15,862 bases of DNA from an uncultured bacterium (GTDB taxonomy: Bacteria > Bacillota > Clostridia > Oscillospirales > Ruminococcaceae): contig CAJMQZ010000044.1 of NCBI GenBank assembly GCA_905215595.1, positions 1 through 15,862 on the forward strand. The letters are read 5' to 3'. Position 1 is the first letter of the stretch, and every line of letters starts with the position of its first letter. The notes under the pieces are model-generated. The model was not told the DNA's origin, did not search any database, and saw only the letters and a program-made list of their open reading frames with translations. Positions 1-6,403 of the stretch are shown piece by piece. The position numbers and the translations under genes are program-made.

Positions 1-39
1 GGAGAGAGCTTCAAAAAATTCGTTGTTCGCTGCTGCCAT
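1..39 (-). CDS. nusA: NusA N-terminus (partial, runs off window start)
   Basis: Only the first 13 codons are present, on the minus strand, reading MAAANNEFFEALS. The NxEFFEAL start is typical of the transcription elongation/termination factor NusA, which binds RNA polymerase and acts in pausing, termination and antitermination. An AGGAGG ribosome binding site lies at 50-55, ten bases before the ATG. The gene follows rimP by about 75 bases in the same direction, which is the standard rimP-nusA order in Firmicutes; synteny carries much of this call because the coding part visible is so short. Confidence 0.8.
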   Translation of the reverse strand, partial: MAAANNEFFEALS

Positions 40-114
40 TTTTCGGGTTCCTCCTAGTTTATAATGGTATCTTTTCTCGATTCATCTTTGGCTCTCCCGC
101 CGGGAGGGCTGTTT

Positions 115-600
115 TCAGTCAAACAGATGTTCGTCGTCACAGAGATGGACGCCGGATGCGGCGTTCACCTCAAAGCTCACCGGGCCGTTCTCCGTCTCGA
201 CCGTGACGGTGCTGCCCTCGCGGCCTTTCAGGATGCCGGCAAACTCGTGCACGCCGTCGGCGGTGGGGCGGATGAGCTTGACGCCGATCTTCTCGCCCTT
301 GAGTGCCTCGTAGTGCTCCGGGCGGGTCAGCTTGCGGCCAAGGCCGGGGCTGCCCACTTCCAGATAATAGCTCTGGTCGATGGGGTCTGCCTCGTCAAGG
401 ATGGGGTCCAGCGCATGGGAAACATCCGCGCAGGTGTCGGTATCCATGGTGCCGTCCTTGTCGATGAGCACGCGAAGATACCAGTCTGGACCTTCCTTTT
501 CAAAAACCACATCCCACAGGCGCAGGCCCATGCCCTCCACGGTGGGGCGGACAAGCGCTTCGACTCTCTGGGCGGTGTTGCCGCCAGACTGCTTCGCCAT
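115..600 (-). CDS. rimP: Ribosome maturation factor RimP
   Basis: 161 aa. RimP is a cytoplasmic factor for maturation of the 30S ribosomal subunit. The sequence shows the family pattern: an N-terminal alpha/beta domain with VRPTVEGMGLRLWDVVFEKEG, a central DPIxxxYYLEVGSPGLGRKL region (the SPGL..PL-type motif, here SPGLGRKLTRPEHY), and a C-terminal SH3-like half. Length matches the usual 150-165 aa. I chose the ATG at 600 rather than an in-frame start at 621 because GGAGG at 607-611 sits six bases upstream of it, and the first seven residues of the longer form would cover the ribosome binding site. It precedes nusA and follows a promoter at 675-703, with a leader hairpin between. The other reading frames over this gene look like shadows. 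Confidence 0.95.
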   Translation of the reverse strand: MAKQSGGNTAQRVEALVRPTVEGMGLRLWDVVFEKEGPDWYLRVLIDKDGTMDTDTCADVSHALDPILDEADPIDQSYYLEVGSPGLGRKLTRPEHYEALKGEKIGVKLIRPTADGVHEFAGILKGREGSTVTVETENGPVSFEVNAASGVHLCDDEHLFD

Positions 601-622
601 AAAAAACCTCCAAACAAACAAG

Positions 623-648
623 AAACGCGGACCTTGCGGCCCACGTTT
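623..648 (-). promoter_or_regulatory. Leader hairpin in the rimP mRNA
   Basis: On the minus strand an 11-bp stem (with two G-U pairs) closes a GCAA loop of the GNRA type. It lies about 20 bases downstream of the predicted transcription start and ends 12 bases before the rimP ribosome binding site. There is no T-run after it, so it is not a terminator. It may be a leader structure or a protein binding site; rimP leaders with hairpins are known in other bacteria, but I cannot assign this to a family. Confidence 0.5.
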
Positions 649-674
649 CAGGTTAAACTATATCGTACTACTAG

Positions 675-703
675 AATATAGCATACTCTTGCGTTTTATG
701 CAA
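675..703 (-). promoter_or_regulatory. Promoter of rimP-nusA
   Basis: Minus strand: TTGCAT at 698-703, 17-base spacer, TATATT at 675-680, preceded by TGC, i.e. an extended -10. It lies about 75 bases before the rimP start. The -35 is weak (three of six), the -10 is good. Confidence 0.65.
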
Positions 704-737
704 GCATTTTCTTGAATTTTTCGCATTTCCGGCCTTT

Positions 738-1979
738 TTACAGCACCCAGACGCCGTTCTGGAACAGCTGCACGGTGCGGCCGTCGCGGCATTTGCCGGT
801 GATCTCGCTGTCCTCGGCACCGATCATCACGTCCTCGTGCAGGGAGGAGTGGTTCATGCCGCGTGCGTCCAGCTGCTCCCGGGTCAGGCCGGTGCCACCC
901 ACGGTGGTGCCGGGGTAGCTGTCACCAAAGGCGATGTGGCAGGCGGCGTTCTCGTCAAACAGGGTGTTGTAGAACAGCTTGCCGCAGCGGTTGATGGGGC
1001 TGGAAGCGGGCACCAGTGCCACCTCGCCGATGTGGCGGGCACCCTCGTCGGTATCCAGCAGCTGACCCAGCAGGTCGGCTCCTTCCTCGGCACCGTGCTC
1101 CACCACCTTGCCATCCTTGAAGGTCACATGGAAGCCCTTGATGAGCTGGCCGTTGAATACATAGGGCTTGGTGCCGTACACGACGCCGTTCACCTTATCT
1201 TTATGGGGCGCGGTGAACACCTCCTCCGTGGGGATGTTGGGCAGGAAGGTGACCCCCTTCTCGTTCTTGCTCGCGGCGCTCTCCCACACGGCCTGGTCAG
1301 CGATGCCCACGGTCAGGTCGGTGCCGTTGCTGCTGGCAAAGTGCACGCTCTCCAGATCCAGGGCGTTCATCTTGTCCCGCAGGGCAGACAGCCGAGCCAG
1401 ATGCTCCTGCCACTCGCCCACCGGGTCACCGCCGGTCACGCGGCAGGTGTCAAAGATCAGCTGCCACAGCGCCTCGATGGCGGCATCGGTGTCCAGCTCC
1501 GGGAACATCTTCTTGGCCCACGGCGCGGACGGGATGGCCGCGATGGACCACTGCACCCGGTCGTTCATGGTGTACTCGCGCCAGGGCTGCATGAAGGCGC
1601 GGTTGGCGCTGTTCACCCGGCTGATCTTGGCCCCGTCCAACCCGGCAAACACCTCCGGGTCGTCGGCGATGAGGTGCAGCACGCACACGCCGCCCTCGGT
1701 CTCGGCGTAGTCCAGATAGCGGCGCAGCTGCCAGCCCTTGTGGTCGGTCAGGGCCTCCTCGCTGCCCAGCTCCATGCGGATGCGGGTAACGGCGTCATCC
1801 TGCCAGTTCACCTGCACGTCCCGCGCACCGGCCTCGTAGGCGCTGCGCACGCACAGCCGTGCCAGCGGGGCACCCTCCAGCGGGCAGTTGATGATCAGGG
1901 TCTGCCCCGGCTGCGGGTTCACACCCACCCGGACGATAAAATCTGCATACTTTTGCAGCAATTCGTTAAAGTTTTCCAC
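738..1979 (-). CDS. ampS: M29 family metallo-aminopeptidase (AmpS/PepS type)
   Basis: 413 aa, cytoplasmic. M29 enzymes are two-metal exopeptidases that remove N-terminal residues from peptides. The metal-ligand set of the family can be read off in order: Glu253 (in PTEEVFTAP), Glu319 (in IGEVALV), His348 (in NAACHIAFG), His381 and Asp383 (in HSSLHEDVMIG). These positions agree with the numbering I recall for the S. aureus enzyme, so the protein is full length and should be active. The start is a GTG at 1979: AGGAGG at 1987-1992 is seven bases upstream, while a longer in-frame ATG start at 2051 would place the ribosome binding site and the promoter inside the gene. It follows the AGCS symporter by 90 bases on the same strand and has its own strong promoter. 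No hairpin terminator is seen after the stop, so reading on into rimP is possible. Linking amino acid uptake and peptide breakdown is an inference from adjacency. Confidence 0.93.
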   Translation of the reverse strand: MENFNELLQKYADFIVRVGVNPQPGQTLIINCPLEGAPLARLCVRSAYEAGARDVQVNWQDDAVTRIRMELGSEEALTDHKGWQLRRYLDYAETEGGVCVLHLIADDPEVFAGLDGAKISRVNSANRAFMQPWREYTMNDRVQWSIAAIPSAPWAKKMFPELDTDAAIEALWQLIFDTCRVTGGDPVGEWQEHLARLSALRDKMNALDLESVHFASSNGTDLTVGIADQAVWESAASKNEKGVTFLPNIPTEEVFTAPHKDKVNGVVYGTKPYVFNGQLIKGFHVTFKDGKVVEHGAEEGADLLGQLLDTDEGARHIGEVALVPASSPINRCGKLFYNTLFDENAACHIAFGDSYPGTTVGGTGLTREQLDARGMNHSSLHEDVMIGAEDSEITGKCRDGRTVQLFQNGVWVL

Positions 1980-2021
1980 GTTAGAACCTCCTGTGGTGCA
2001 TAGCCACCGTTGTTTTTTCTC

Positions 2022-2050
2022 AGTATACCGCGTTCCGGCGTTTCTGTCCA
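2022..2050 (-). promoter_or_regulatory. Promoter of the M29 aminopeptidase gene
   Basis: Minus strand: TGGACA at 2045-2050, 17-base spacer, TATACT at 2022-2027; each box matches the sigma-A consensus at five of six positions. The expected start point is near 2015, about 36 bases before the GTG start codon. This is what argues against the longer 437-aa reading of the aminopeptidase. Confidence 0.8.
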
Positions 2051-2069
2051 CTATGGGCAGAGCTGCCGC

Positions 2070-3461
2070 TCACCCCTCCGATTCAAAAAAGGTGCGGGTC
2101 ATCTGCACCACCGTGCCGGAAAGCAGCAGCAACGCAATGAGGTTGGGGATGCTCATCAGGCCGTTGAAGGTATCGGCGATGCTCCACAGCAGACCAAGGT
2201 CCATGGTAGCGCCCAGAATGGCCACCAGAGCATACACCACGAAGAAGGGGCGCGCCACTTTGTTGCTTTTGCACAGGAACGCCAGAAAGCGGGAGCCGTA
2301 CAGACCCCAGCCGATGATGGTGGAAAAGGCAAAGCAGCACAGCGCCACAGCAGTAAAGATAGACGCCCAGCCGCCGTAGGTGGTGGTAAAGCCGGAGATG
2401 GTCAGCTCAGCACCCGCCGCTGCGCCGTAGCTGACCTGGGTGCCGCTGCACAGGATGACCAGCGCGGTCAGGGTGCAGATGACGATGGTATCGGCAAACA
2501 CCTCAAAAATACCGAACACGCCCTGCTTGACCGGCTTTTTGGTGTCGGCGCAGGCATGGGCGATAGAACCGGTGCCAAGACCGGCCTCGTTGGAAAAGAT
2601 GCCGCGGGAAACGCCCTTTTGCATACTGACGAACAGACTGCCGATGGTGCCGCCGGTAAAGGCAGCGGGGTTGAACGCACCCGCTACGATGGATTCCAGC
2701 ACATAGGGCAGGCGGGAGAAGTTGAGAACCACCACGCCCACCGACAGCACAATATAGAACAGTGCCATAAAGGGCACCAACTTCTCGCTTACGCTGCCAA
2801 TGCGCTTAATGCCGCCCAGCAGCACCAGCGCCACCAGCACCGCCACAAGGATGCCCACGATGAGGTTGAGGGTGGGCAGAAAGCTGCCGCCCACCAGCCC
2901 ATATTCCAGCAGGGCGGTATCCACTGCTGCCACGATGGTGTTCACCTGCGTTGCGTTGCCGGTGCCGAACACGGTCAGCACGCCGAAAAGCGCGTACAGC
3001 ACGGCCAGAAACTGCCAGCGGCGGCCAAGGCCGTTTTTAATATAGTACATCGGGCCGCCCACCCACTCGCCGGTGTCGCTGCGCTCCCGGAAATGCACGG
3101 CCAGCGTCACCTCGGCAAACTTGGTGCACATACCCAGCAGCGCAGAGCACCACATCCAGAACACGGCACCCGGGCCGCCGATGGCGATAGCGCCCGCCAC
3201 ACCGGCAATGTTGCCGGTGCCCACCGTGCCCGCCAGCGCGGTGCACACCGCCTGAAAAGGGGTCATGGCACCGTCCGAAGCATCCCGCTTGCGGAACATC
3301 CGGCCCACGGTGGTGCGGATGGCGTAAGGGAATTTGCGGATCTGCAAAAAGCCCGTGCGGACACTGAGCAGCAGCCCCACGCCAATGATGCACACCATGG
3401 CGGGGATGCCCCAGATAAAGCTGTTCACCGCCTGATTGACGGCGGCAATGGTCTCGATCAT
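2070..3461 (-). CDS. Alanine/glycine:cation symporter (AGCS family)
   Basis: 463 aa integral membrane protein with about 11 hydrophobic segments. AGCS proteins import small neutral amino acids (alanine, glycine, sometimes glutamine) with Na+ or H+. Family marks are GTVGTGNIAGVAGAIAIGG (about 78-96), the PGAVFWMW signature (about 97-104), VGGPMYYIKNGLG (about 134-146), and SNEAGLGTGSIAHA in the second half. Length is normal (450-490). The start is uncertain: ATG at 3461 (MIETIAAVNQ) has AGAGG twelve bases upstream; ATG at 3473 would have the AGAGG directly touching it; a GTG at 3494 has no good ribosome binding site. I prefer 3461. It is first in a minus-strand run followed by the aminopeptidase, and has a near-consensus promoter with a palindrome between promoter and gene. 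Substrate among amino acids cannot be fixed from sequence. Confidence 0.93.
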   Translation of the reverse strand: MIETIAAVNQAVNSFIWGIPAMVCIIGVGLLLSVRTGFLQIRKFPYAIRTTVGRMFRKRDASDGAMTPFQAVCTALAGTVGTGNIAGVAGAIAIGGPGAVFWMWCSALLGMCTKFAEVTLAVHFRERSDTGEWVGGPMYYIKNGLGRRWQFLAVLYALFGVLTVFGTGNATQVNTIVAAVDTALLEYGLVGGSFLPTLNLIVGILVAVLVALVLLGGIKRIGSVSEKLVPFMALFYIVLSVGVVVLNFSRLPYVLESIVAGAFNPAAFTGGTIGSLFVSMQKGVSRGIFSNEAGLGTGSIAHACADTKKPVKQGVFGIFEVFADTIVICTLTALVILCSGTQVSYGAAAGAELTISGFTTTYGGWASIFTAVALCCFAFSTIIGWGLYGSRFLAFLCKSNKVARPFFVVYALVAILGATMDLGLLWSIADTFNGLMSIPNLIALLLLSGTVVQMTRTFFESEG

Positions 3462-3494
3462 ATACTTCCACATCCTCTGTAATATCTTGCGCAC

Positions 3495-3509
3495 TGACAG
3501 TTTCTGTCA
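3495..3509. promoter_or_regulatory. Candidate operator palindrome, TGACAG-TTT-CTGTCA
   Basis: A perfect 6-bp inverted repeat with a 3-bp centre, placed about 14 bases downstream of the -10 box of the symporter promoter, i.e. just after the expected transcription start. That location suits a repressor. The matching factor is unknown to me. There is no T-run, so a terminator is unlikely. Confidence 0.4.
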
Positions 3510-3522
3510 AAACACGAAAATT

Positions 3523-3551
3523 ATTTTACCGTACTTTTCCCGTAGTGTCAA
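3523..3551 (-). promoter_or_regulatory. Promoter of the AGCS symporter gene
   Basis: Minus strand: perfect TTGACA at 3546-3551, 17-base spacer, TAAAAT at 3523-3528 (five of six). One of the strongest promoter matches in the window; it gives a leader of about 55 bases before the chosen start. Confidence 0.85.
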
Positions 3552-3575
3552 TCAAAAATCAGGGTTCAGGCATAA

Positions 3576-3709
3576 AACCCTCTCCGTCTGCTCACGATGT
3601 TCGCAGCCAGCTCCCCCGAGGGGGGAGCTTTTCGCCATCTTCCGGTAAGTAGAGCAAAACCTCCCCCTTTCGGGGGAGGTGGCATCGCGTAGCGATGACG
3701 GAGAGGGTT
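3576..3709. repeat. 134-bp MITE-like element with 13-bp terminal inverted repeats
   Basis: The ends AACCCTCTCCGTC (3576-3588) and GACGGAGAGGGTT (3697-3709) are perfect inverted copies. Inside are three hairpins: 3609-3629 (AGCTCCCCC arms, GAG loop), 3660-3679 (CCTCCCCC arms) and 3683-3697 (CATCGC-GTA-GCGATG). No coding capacity and no clear target-site duplication were seen. The right-hand module reappears nearly unchanged at the end of the window (28 bases around 3680-3707 against 15836-15862, one difference in the overlap), so this is a dispersed family. From memory similar modules are common in Faecalibacterium-like genomes. It lies in the convergent-free gap between the AGCS promoter and the MATE terminator. 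Confidence 0.8.
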
Positions 3710-3761
3710 CAAGCCGTAGGAAACAGGTGTTGCCGCTGCTGTTTGCCTTTGTTCCCCCTGC

Positions 3762-3872
3762 GTGAAAATGGCACACCGGAGCGTCCGCAGACGCTCCGGT
3801 GTGCCGAAATATAAAATATTTTTTCCTTAAATTGTGGCCAGAGCGCACGCGGCGGCCATTCAAAACCGTCCC
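3762..3872 (-). repeat. Intergenic repeat copy A, including the MATE terminator
   Basis: Read on the minus strand this 111-base unit starts 23 bases after the MATE stop codon. It has a ~65-base 5' module (GACGG, AATGG, CCGC, GCGCTCTGGCCA, GGAAAAAAT landmarks), a 16-bp perfect hairpin and ATTTTCAC. The 5' module aligns to copies B (7449-7562) and C (8609-8723), but the hairpin arms are of a different sequence while the TGCG loop and the ATTTTCAC tail are kept. Confidence 0.75.
3770..3805 (-). terminator. Intrinsic terminator of the MATE gene (hairpin of copy A)
   Basis: Minus strand: 16-bp perfect stem (GGCACACCGGAGCGTC and its complement) closing a UGCG tetraloop, followed by ATTTTC. The T-run is short, but the stem is very stable and the position after the MATE gene fits. 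On the plus strand a T6 lies twelve bases after the stem, so limited bidirectional action is possible. Confidence 0.7.
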
Positions 3873-3894
3873 GTCGCAAAGCGGCAGGCAGCGC

Positions 3895-5229
3895 TCAGTC
3901 CTTACGGCTGACCGCCCGGCGGTAGACGATACCGGAGACCACCGCCGCCAGCACCTCGGTAAGCCAGAAGGCGTGCCATGCGCCGTCTGCGCCCAGCCAG
4001 TTACACAGCAGTGCAGCCAGCGGCATGATAAAAACGACGTACCGGCACAGAGCGATGACCAGCGATTCTGCGCCCTTGCCCAGCCCCTCCAGTGCACCGG
4101 AAGCAGTGGTGGAGACTGCCGAGATGACAAAGCCGATGCTGATGATGCGCAGCGCGGTCTGTCCGGCGGCGATGGTTTCGGGGTTCTGGGTGAACAGCCC
4201 CATCAGCTGCCCGGAGGCAACCTGACAGATGACAGTGCCCGCCGCCATGATGGCAGCGCTCATGAACAGGGTCAGCTGGAACAGCTTTTTCACCCGGGCG
4301 TGCTCCCGCGCGCCGTAGTTATAGCCGATAAGGGGGCGCATACCCTGCACAAAGCCGTTGGCAGGCAGGTACAAAAAGGTCTGCAATTTATAATAGATGC
4401 CCAGCACCACCACATAGCTCTGAGAAAAGGCCGCCAGCAGCCCGTTAAGGAAGGTGACCAGCAGCGAGGGCAGCGCCAGATTCAGGATGGCCGGAATGCC
4501 GATGGCGTACAGTCTGCCGTCCAGCGCCGCGTCCGGGCGCAGGCAGCTGCGGCGCAGCCGCACCGGCAGCTCGGTACGCAGATAGACCACAAGGTAGACC
4601 GCCACGCTGAGCATCTGACCGATGCCGGTGGCCAGCGCTGCGCCCGCAATGCCCATGGCGGGCACCGGCCCAAGCCCGAAGATGAGCACCGGGTCCAGCA
4701 GAATATTGCACACGCAGCCGGTGATCAGGGCGACCATGGACACCTTCATGCGGCCCACTGCCTGAAAGATTTTTTCAAAGGCCAGCGAGACCATGTTCAC
4801 GACCAAAAACAGGAACACGATGGTGGAGTAGGTGATACCGGCAGCGATCAGCCCCTCGTCCTGCGTAAAGCGGCGCAGAAAGCCGGGCATGATGGCGATG
4901 CTGACCGCCATCATCACCACGCCGTGCACAAGGCTGAGCGCAAAGCCGTGGGTGGCGGCCGTCTCGGCCTTTTCGCGGTCGCCCGCGCCCAGATACAGCG
5001 CGATCATCGCGTTGATGCCGATGCCAAAGCCGATGGCAATGGCGTTGGAAAAGTTCTGAATGGGGAACACCAGACTTAAAGCGGTCATGGCGTCCTCGCT
5101 GATGCGCGCCACAAACAGGCTGTCCACGATGTTGTAAAGGCTGTTCACCAGCATGGAGACCACGTTGGGCAGCGCCATCGAGAGCAGCAGCGGCAGCACC
5201 GGCTTCTCCTTCATAAAAGTTTCGTTCAT
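3895..5229 (-). CDS. MATE family multidrug/toxin efflux pump
   Basis: 444 aa, 12 predicted membrane segments in two related halves. MATE pumps export cationic drugs, dyes or metabolites using Na+ or H+. The N-terminal stretch LSMALPNVVSMLVNSLYNIVD and, in the second half, the GMRPLIGYNYGAR motif are typical of the MepA-like branch. Length is normal. Start ATG at 5229 has AGGTGA nine to ten bases upstream; a second ATG five codons in is a possible alternative. The gene is divergent from the phosphodiesterase gene. Its promoter lies about 220 bases upstream and the leader ends in a strong hairpin plus T6 well before the start codon, so expression is likely controlled by early termination. The exported compound is not predictable from sequence. 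Confidence 0.92.
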   Translation of the reverse strand: MNETFMKEKPVLPLLLSMALPNVVSMLVNSLYNIVDSLFVARISEDAMTALSLVFPIQNFSNAIAIGFGIGINAMIALYLGAGDREKAETAATHGFALSLVHGVVMMAVSIAIMPGFLRRFTQDEGLIAAGITYSTIVFLFLVVNMVSLAFEKIFQAVGRMKVSMVALITGCVCNILLDPVLIFGLGPVPAMGIAGAALATGIGQMLSVAVYLVVYLRTELPVRLRRSCLRPDAALDGRLYAIGIPAILNLALPSLLVTFLNGLLAAFSQSYVVVLGIYYKLQTFLYLPANGFVQGMRPLIGYNYGAREHARVKKLFQLTLFMSAAIMAAGTVICQVASGQLMGLFTQNPETIAAGQTALRIISIGFVISAVSTTASGALEGLGKGAESLVIALCRYVVFIMPLAALLCNWLGADGAWHAFWLTEVLAAVVSGIVYRRAVSRKD

Positions 5230-5314
5230 TGAAAAATTTCACCTGCTATCTGTAAAAAGTAAAAATGTGGCGGGCACAGCATCGGCCTGCAGCCGGTTTC
5301 CGGCGCACAAAAAA

Positions 5315-5349
5315 GCCACACAATGACCCTTGTGAGGTCATTGTGTGGC
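5315..5349 (-). terminator. Leader terminator/attenuator upstream of the MATE gene
   Basis: Minus strand: GCCACACAATGACC, a 7-base loop, then its exact 14-base complement, then TTTTTTG. This is a textbook intrinsic terminator, yet it lies between the MATE promoter (5449-5477) and the MATE start (5229), about 85 bases before the ATG. GTGTGG at 5377-5382 (minus) can pair with CCACAC of the 5' arm, a possible but short antiterminator. Leader also has a 7-bp hairpin ATCGCGG/CCGCGAT (about 5392-5412). I could not match it to a known riboswitch. Confidence 0.75.
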
Positions 5350-5448
5350 GAAAAGTAGCAATTCTGCTGTAAAAATCCACACGGTTTTTATGATCGCGGC
5401 AGCTGTCCGCGATATGCAGCCTGCGCACTTGCACACTGCAACCCTAGC

Positions 5449-5477
5449 AGAATACCATATCCTCTGCGCTGTGTCAA
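5449..5477 (-). promoter_or_regulatory. Promoter of the MATE gene
   Basis: Minus strand: perfect TTGACA at 5472-5477, 17-base spacer, TATTCT at 5449-5454 with TGG before it (extended -10). Expected start near 5442, giving a 210-base leader. Confidence 0.8.
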
Positions 5478-5512
5478 GAGGTCCCGGCGAAAAAGTATGA
5501 CTTTTCGACTAC

Positions 5513-5541
5513 TTGACCATTTTTTCAGCAGGCGCTACAAT
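5513..5541 (+). promoter_or_regulatory. Promoter of the YfcE-type phosphodiesterase gene
   Basis: TTGACC at 5513-5518, 17-base spacer, TACAAT at 5536-5541; each box five of six. Expected start near 5548, leaving a short leader with GGAGGG at 5561-5566. Confidence 0.8.
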
Positions 5542-5574
5542 AAGGCAAACCGGCTCTGAGGGAGGGCATTATAT

Positions 5575-6120
5575 ATGAAATGGATGATCGCATCAGACCT
5601 GCACGGTTCCTATTATTATGCGCAGCAACTGCAACAGGCCTTTGAACGGGAGCAGGCCGACCGCCTGCTCTTTTTGGGAGACCTGCTCTACCACGGCCCC
5701 CGCAACGACCTGCCCCGGGACTACGCCCCCAAGCAGGTCATCCCGCTGCTGAACAGCCTTGCGCCCAAGCTGCTGTGCGTGCGGGGCAACTGCGATGCCG
5801 AGGTGGACCAGATGGTACTCACCTTCCCGGTGCTGGCAGATTATGCCGTGCTGCCGGTGGGGCAGCGGCTGGTCTACATCACCCACGGCCATGTGTTCAA
5901 CCTGAACCATCTGCCGCCCCTTGCCCCGGGGGACATTCTGCTCCACGGCCACACTCATGTGCCCGCATGGACAGACTTCGGGCAGGGGAACCTTTACTTA
6001 AACCCCGGCTCCGTGAGCATTCCCAAGGAAAACACCGCCCACAGCTACATGACTCTGGAGGGAAGCACCGCCTGCTGGAAGACCATGGAGGGCGCGTGCT
6101 ACCACCAGCTGCAGTTGTGA
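5575..6120 (+). CDS. yfcE: YfcE/MJ0936-family metallophosphodiesterase
   Basis: 181 aa, cytoplasmic calcineurin-like phosphoesterase. The metal-binding blocks appear in the canonical order: SDLHGS (Asp8, His10), GDLLYHGPRN (Asp36), RGNCD (Asn72, Asp74), THGH (His104, His106) and GHTHVP (His124, His126, His128). YfcE-type enzymes hydrolyse phosphodiester bonds of small substrates in vitro with Mn2+; the natural substrate is not known. Size is typical (180-185 aa). GGAGGG at 5561-5566 lies eight bases before the ATG. It is a single gene with its own promoter, divergent from the MATE gene; no obvious terminator with a long stem follows before the next promoter at 6169. The conserved residues make activity likely. 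Confidence 0.92.
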   Translation: MKWMIASDLHGSYYYAQQLQQAFEREQADRLLFLGDLLYHGPRNDLPRDYAPKQVIPLLNSLAPKLLCVRGNCDAEVDQMVLTFPVLADYAVLPVGQRLVYITHGHVFNLNHLPPLAPGDILLHGHTHVPAWTDFGQGNLYLNPGSVSIPKENTAHSYMTLEGSTACWKTMEGACYHQLQL

Positions 6121-6168
6121 TAATGTTGTGATATTCCGGTTTTTGCCGGCAAAATCTGGAAAAAGCTC

Positions 6169-6197
6169 TTGACGAACCGCCCGAAATGCTGTAAACT
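6169..6197 (+). promoter_or_regulatory. Promoter of the terminated leader/small RNA at 6204-6330
   Basis: TTGACG at 6169-6174 (five of six), 17-base spacer, TAAACT at 6192-6197 (four of six). Expected start near 6204. A perfect 14-base palindrome TTTTGCCGGCAAAA lies just upstream at 6141-6154. Confidence 0.7.
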
Positions 6198-6203
6198 AAG
6201 TAC

Positions 6204-6330
6204 AACCTTTAAAAATAGAGGGAGCTGTAAGCTTTGTACTGAACGCAGGCGGTGCAAAGTGTAGCAGTAAACCCCATAAGGCATCATAAAAAGACACCGG
6301 AGGCTTTGCATCAGCTTCCGGTGTTTTTTT
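6204..6330 (+). ncRNA. Candidate small RNA or switchable leader before the pyruvate kinase-like gene
   Basis: About 127 bases between a good promoter and a strong intrinsic terminator, with no credible open frame. A 9-bp stem can form between 6231-6239 and 6252-6260 (CUUUGUAC with GUGCAAAG as core). The same GUGCAAAG strand can instead pair with CUUUGCAU at 6304-6311, which lies in the terminator. Two exclusive pairings of one strand are the usual sign of an attenuator or riboswitch, but the RNA could also be a free-standing sRNA. No known riboswitch core was recognised. Confidence 0.55.
6294..6330 (+). terminator. Intrinsic terminator of the small RNA/leader
   Basis: ACACCGGA (6294-6301) pairs with TCCGGTGT (6317-6324); four more pairs extend the stem to 12 bp around a 7-base loop. 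Seven Ts follow (6324-6330). It ends 73 bases before the start of the pyruvate kinase-like gene. Confidence 0.88.
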
Positions 6331-6364
6331 ATGCGCCGCCGGGCTATCTTTTGCTGCGCAGTCA

Positions 6365-6373
6365 TGCTACAAT
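6365..6373 (+). promoter_or_regulatory. Extended -10 promoter element of the pyruvate kinase-like gene
   Basis: TGC followed by TACAAT (6368-6373), downstream of the leader terminator. The -35 region is poor (TATCTT at 17 bases). If it works, the kinase-like gene has a second start independent of the terminated transcript. Confidence 0.5.
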
Positions 6374-6403
6374 AGAAAGAAAACGCGAATTGCAGGAGGA
6401 ATT

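Noticed and set aside
837..2003. 388-codon plus-strand frame opposite the aminopeptidase
   Set aside because: Shadow frame; the M29 metal ligands are all on the minus strand.
2051..2066. GGCAG-AG-CTGCC palindrome after the symporter as its terminator
   Set aside because: Only five pairs and no T-run on the minus strand.
2010..3482. 490-codon plus-strand frame opposite the AGCS symporter
   Set aside because: Low-complexity His/Gln/Ala-rich translation and a clear symporter on the other strand.
3609..3679. Hairpins of the MITE-like element as gene terminators or a CRISPR-like array
   Set aside because: No regular repeat-spacer spacing, and the hairpins are part of a unit bounded by inverted repeats with no gene ending at the first one.
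3552..4130. 192-codon minus-strand frame across the MITE-like element and the end of the MATE gene
   Set aside because: It overlaps the MATE gene in another frame and translates repeat sequence.
3799..5079. 426-codon plus-strand frame opposite the MATE gene
   Set aside because: His/Gln/Asp-rich shadow of a recognisable 12-span transporter.
5246..5434. 62-codon minus-strand frame in the MATE leader
   Set aside because: It starts at or near the predicted transcript start with no ribosome binding site and reads through the terminator; kept only as a possible leader peptide in the finding on attenuation.
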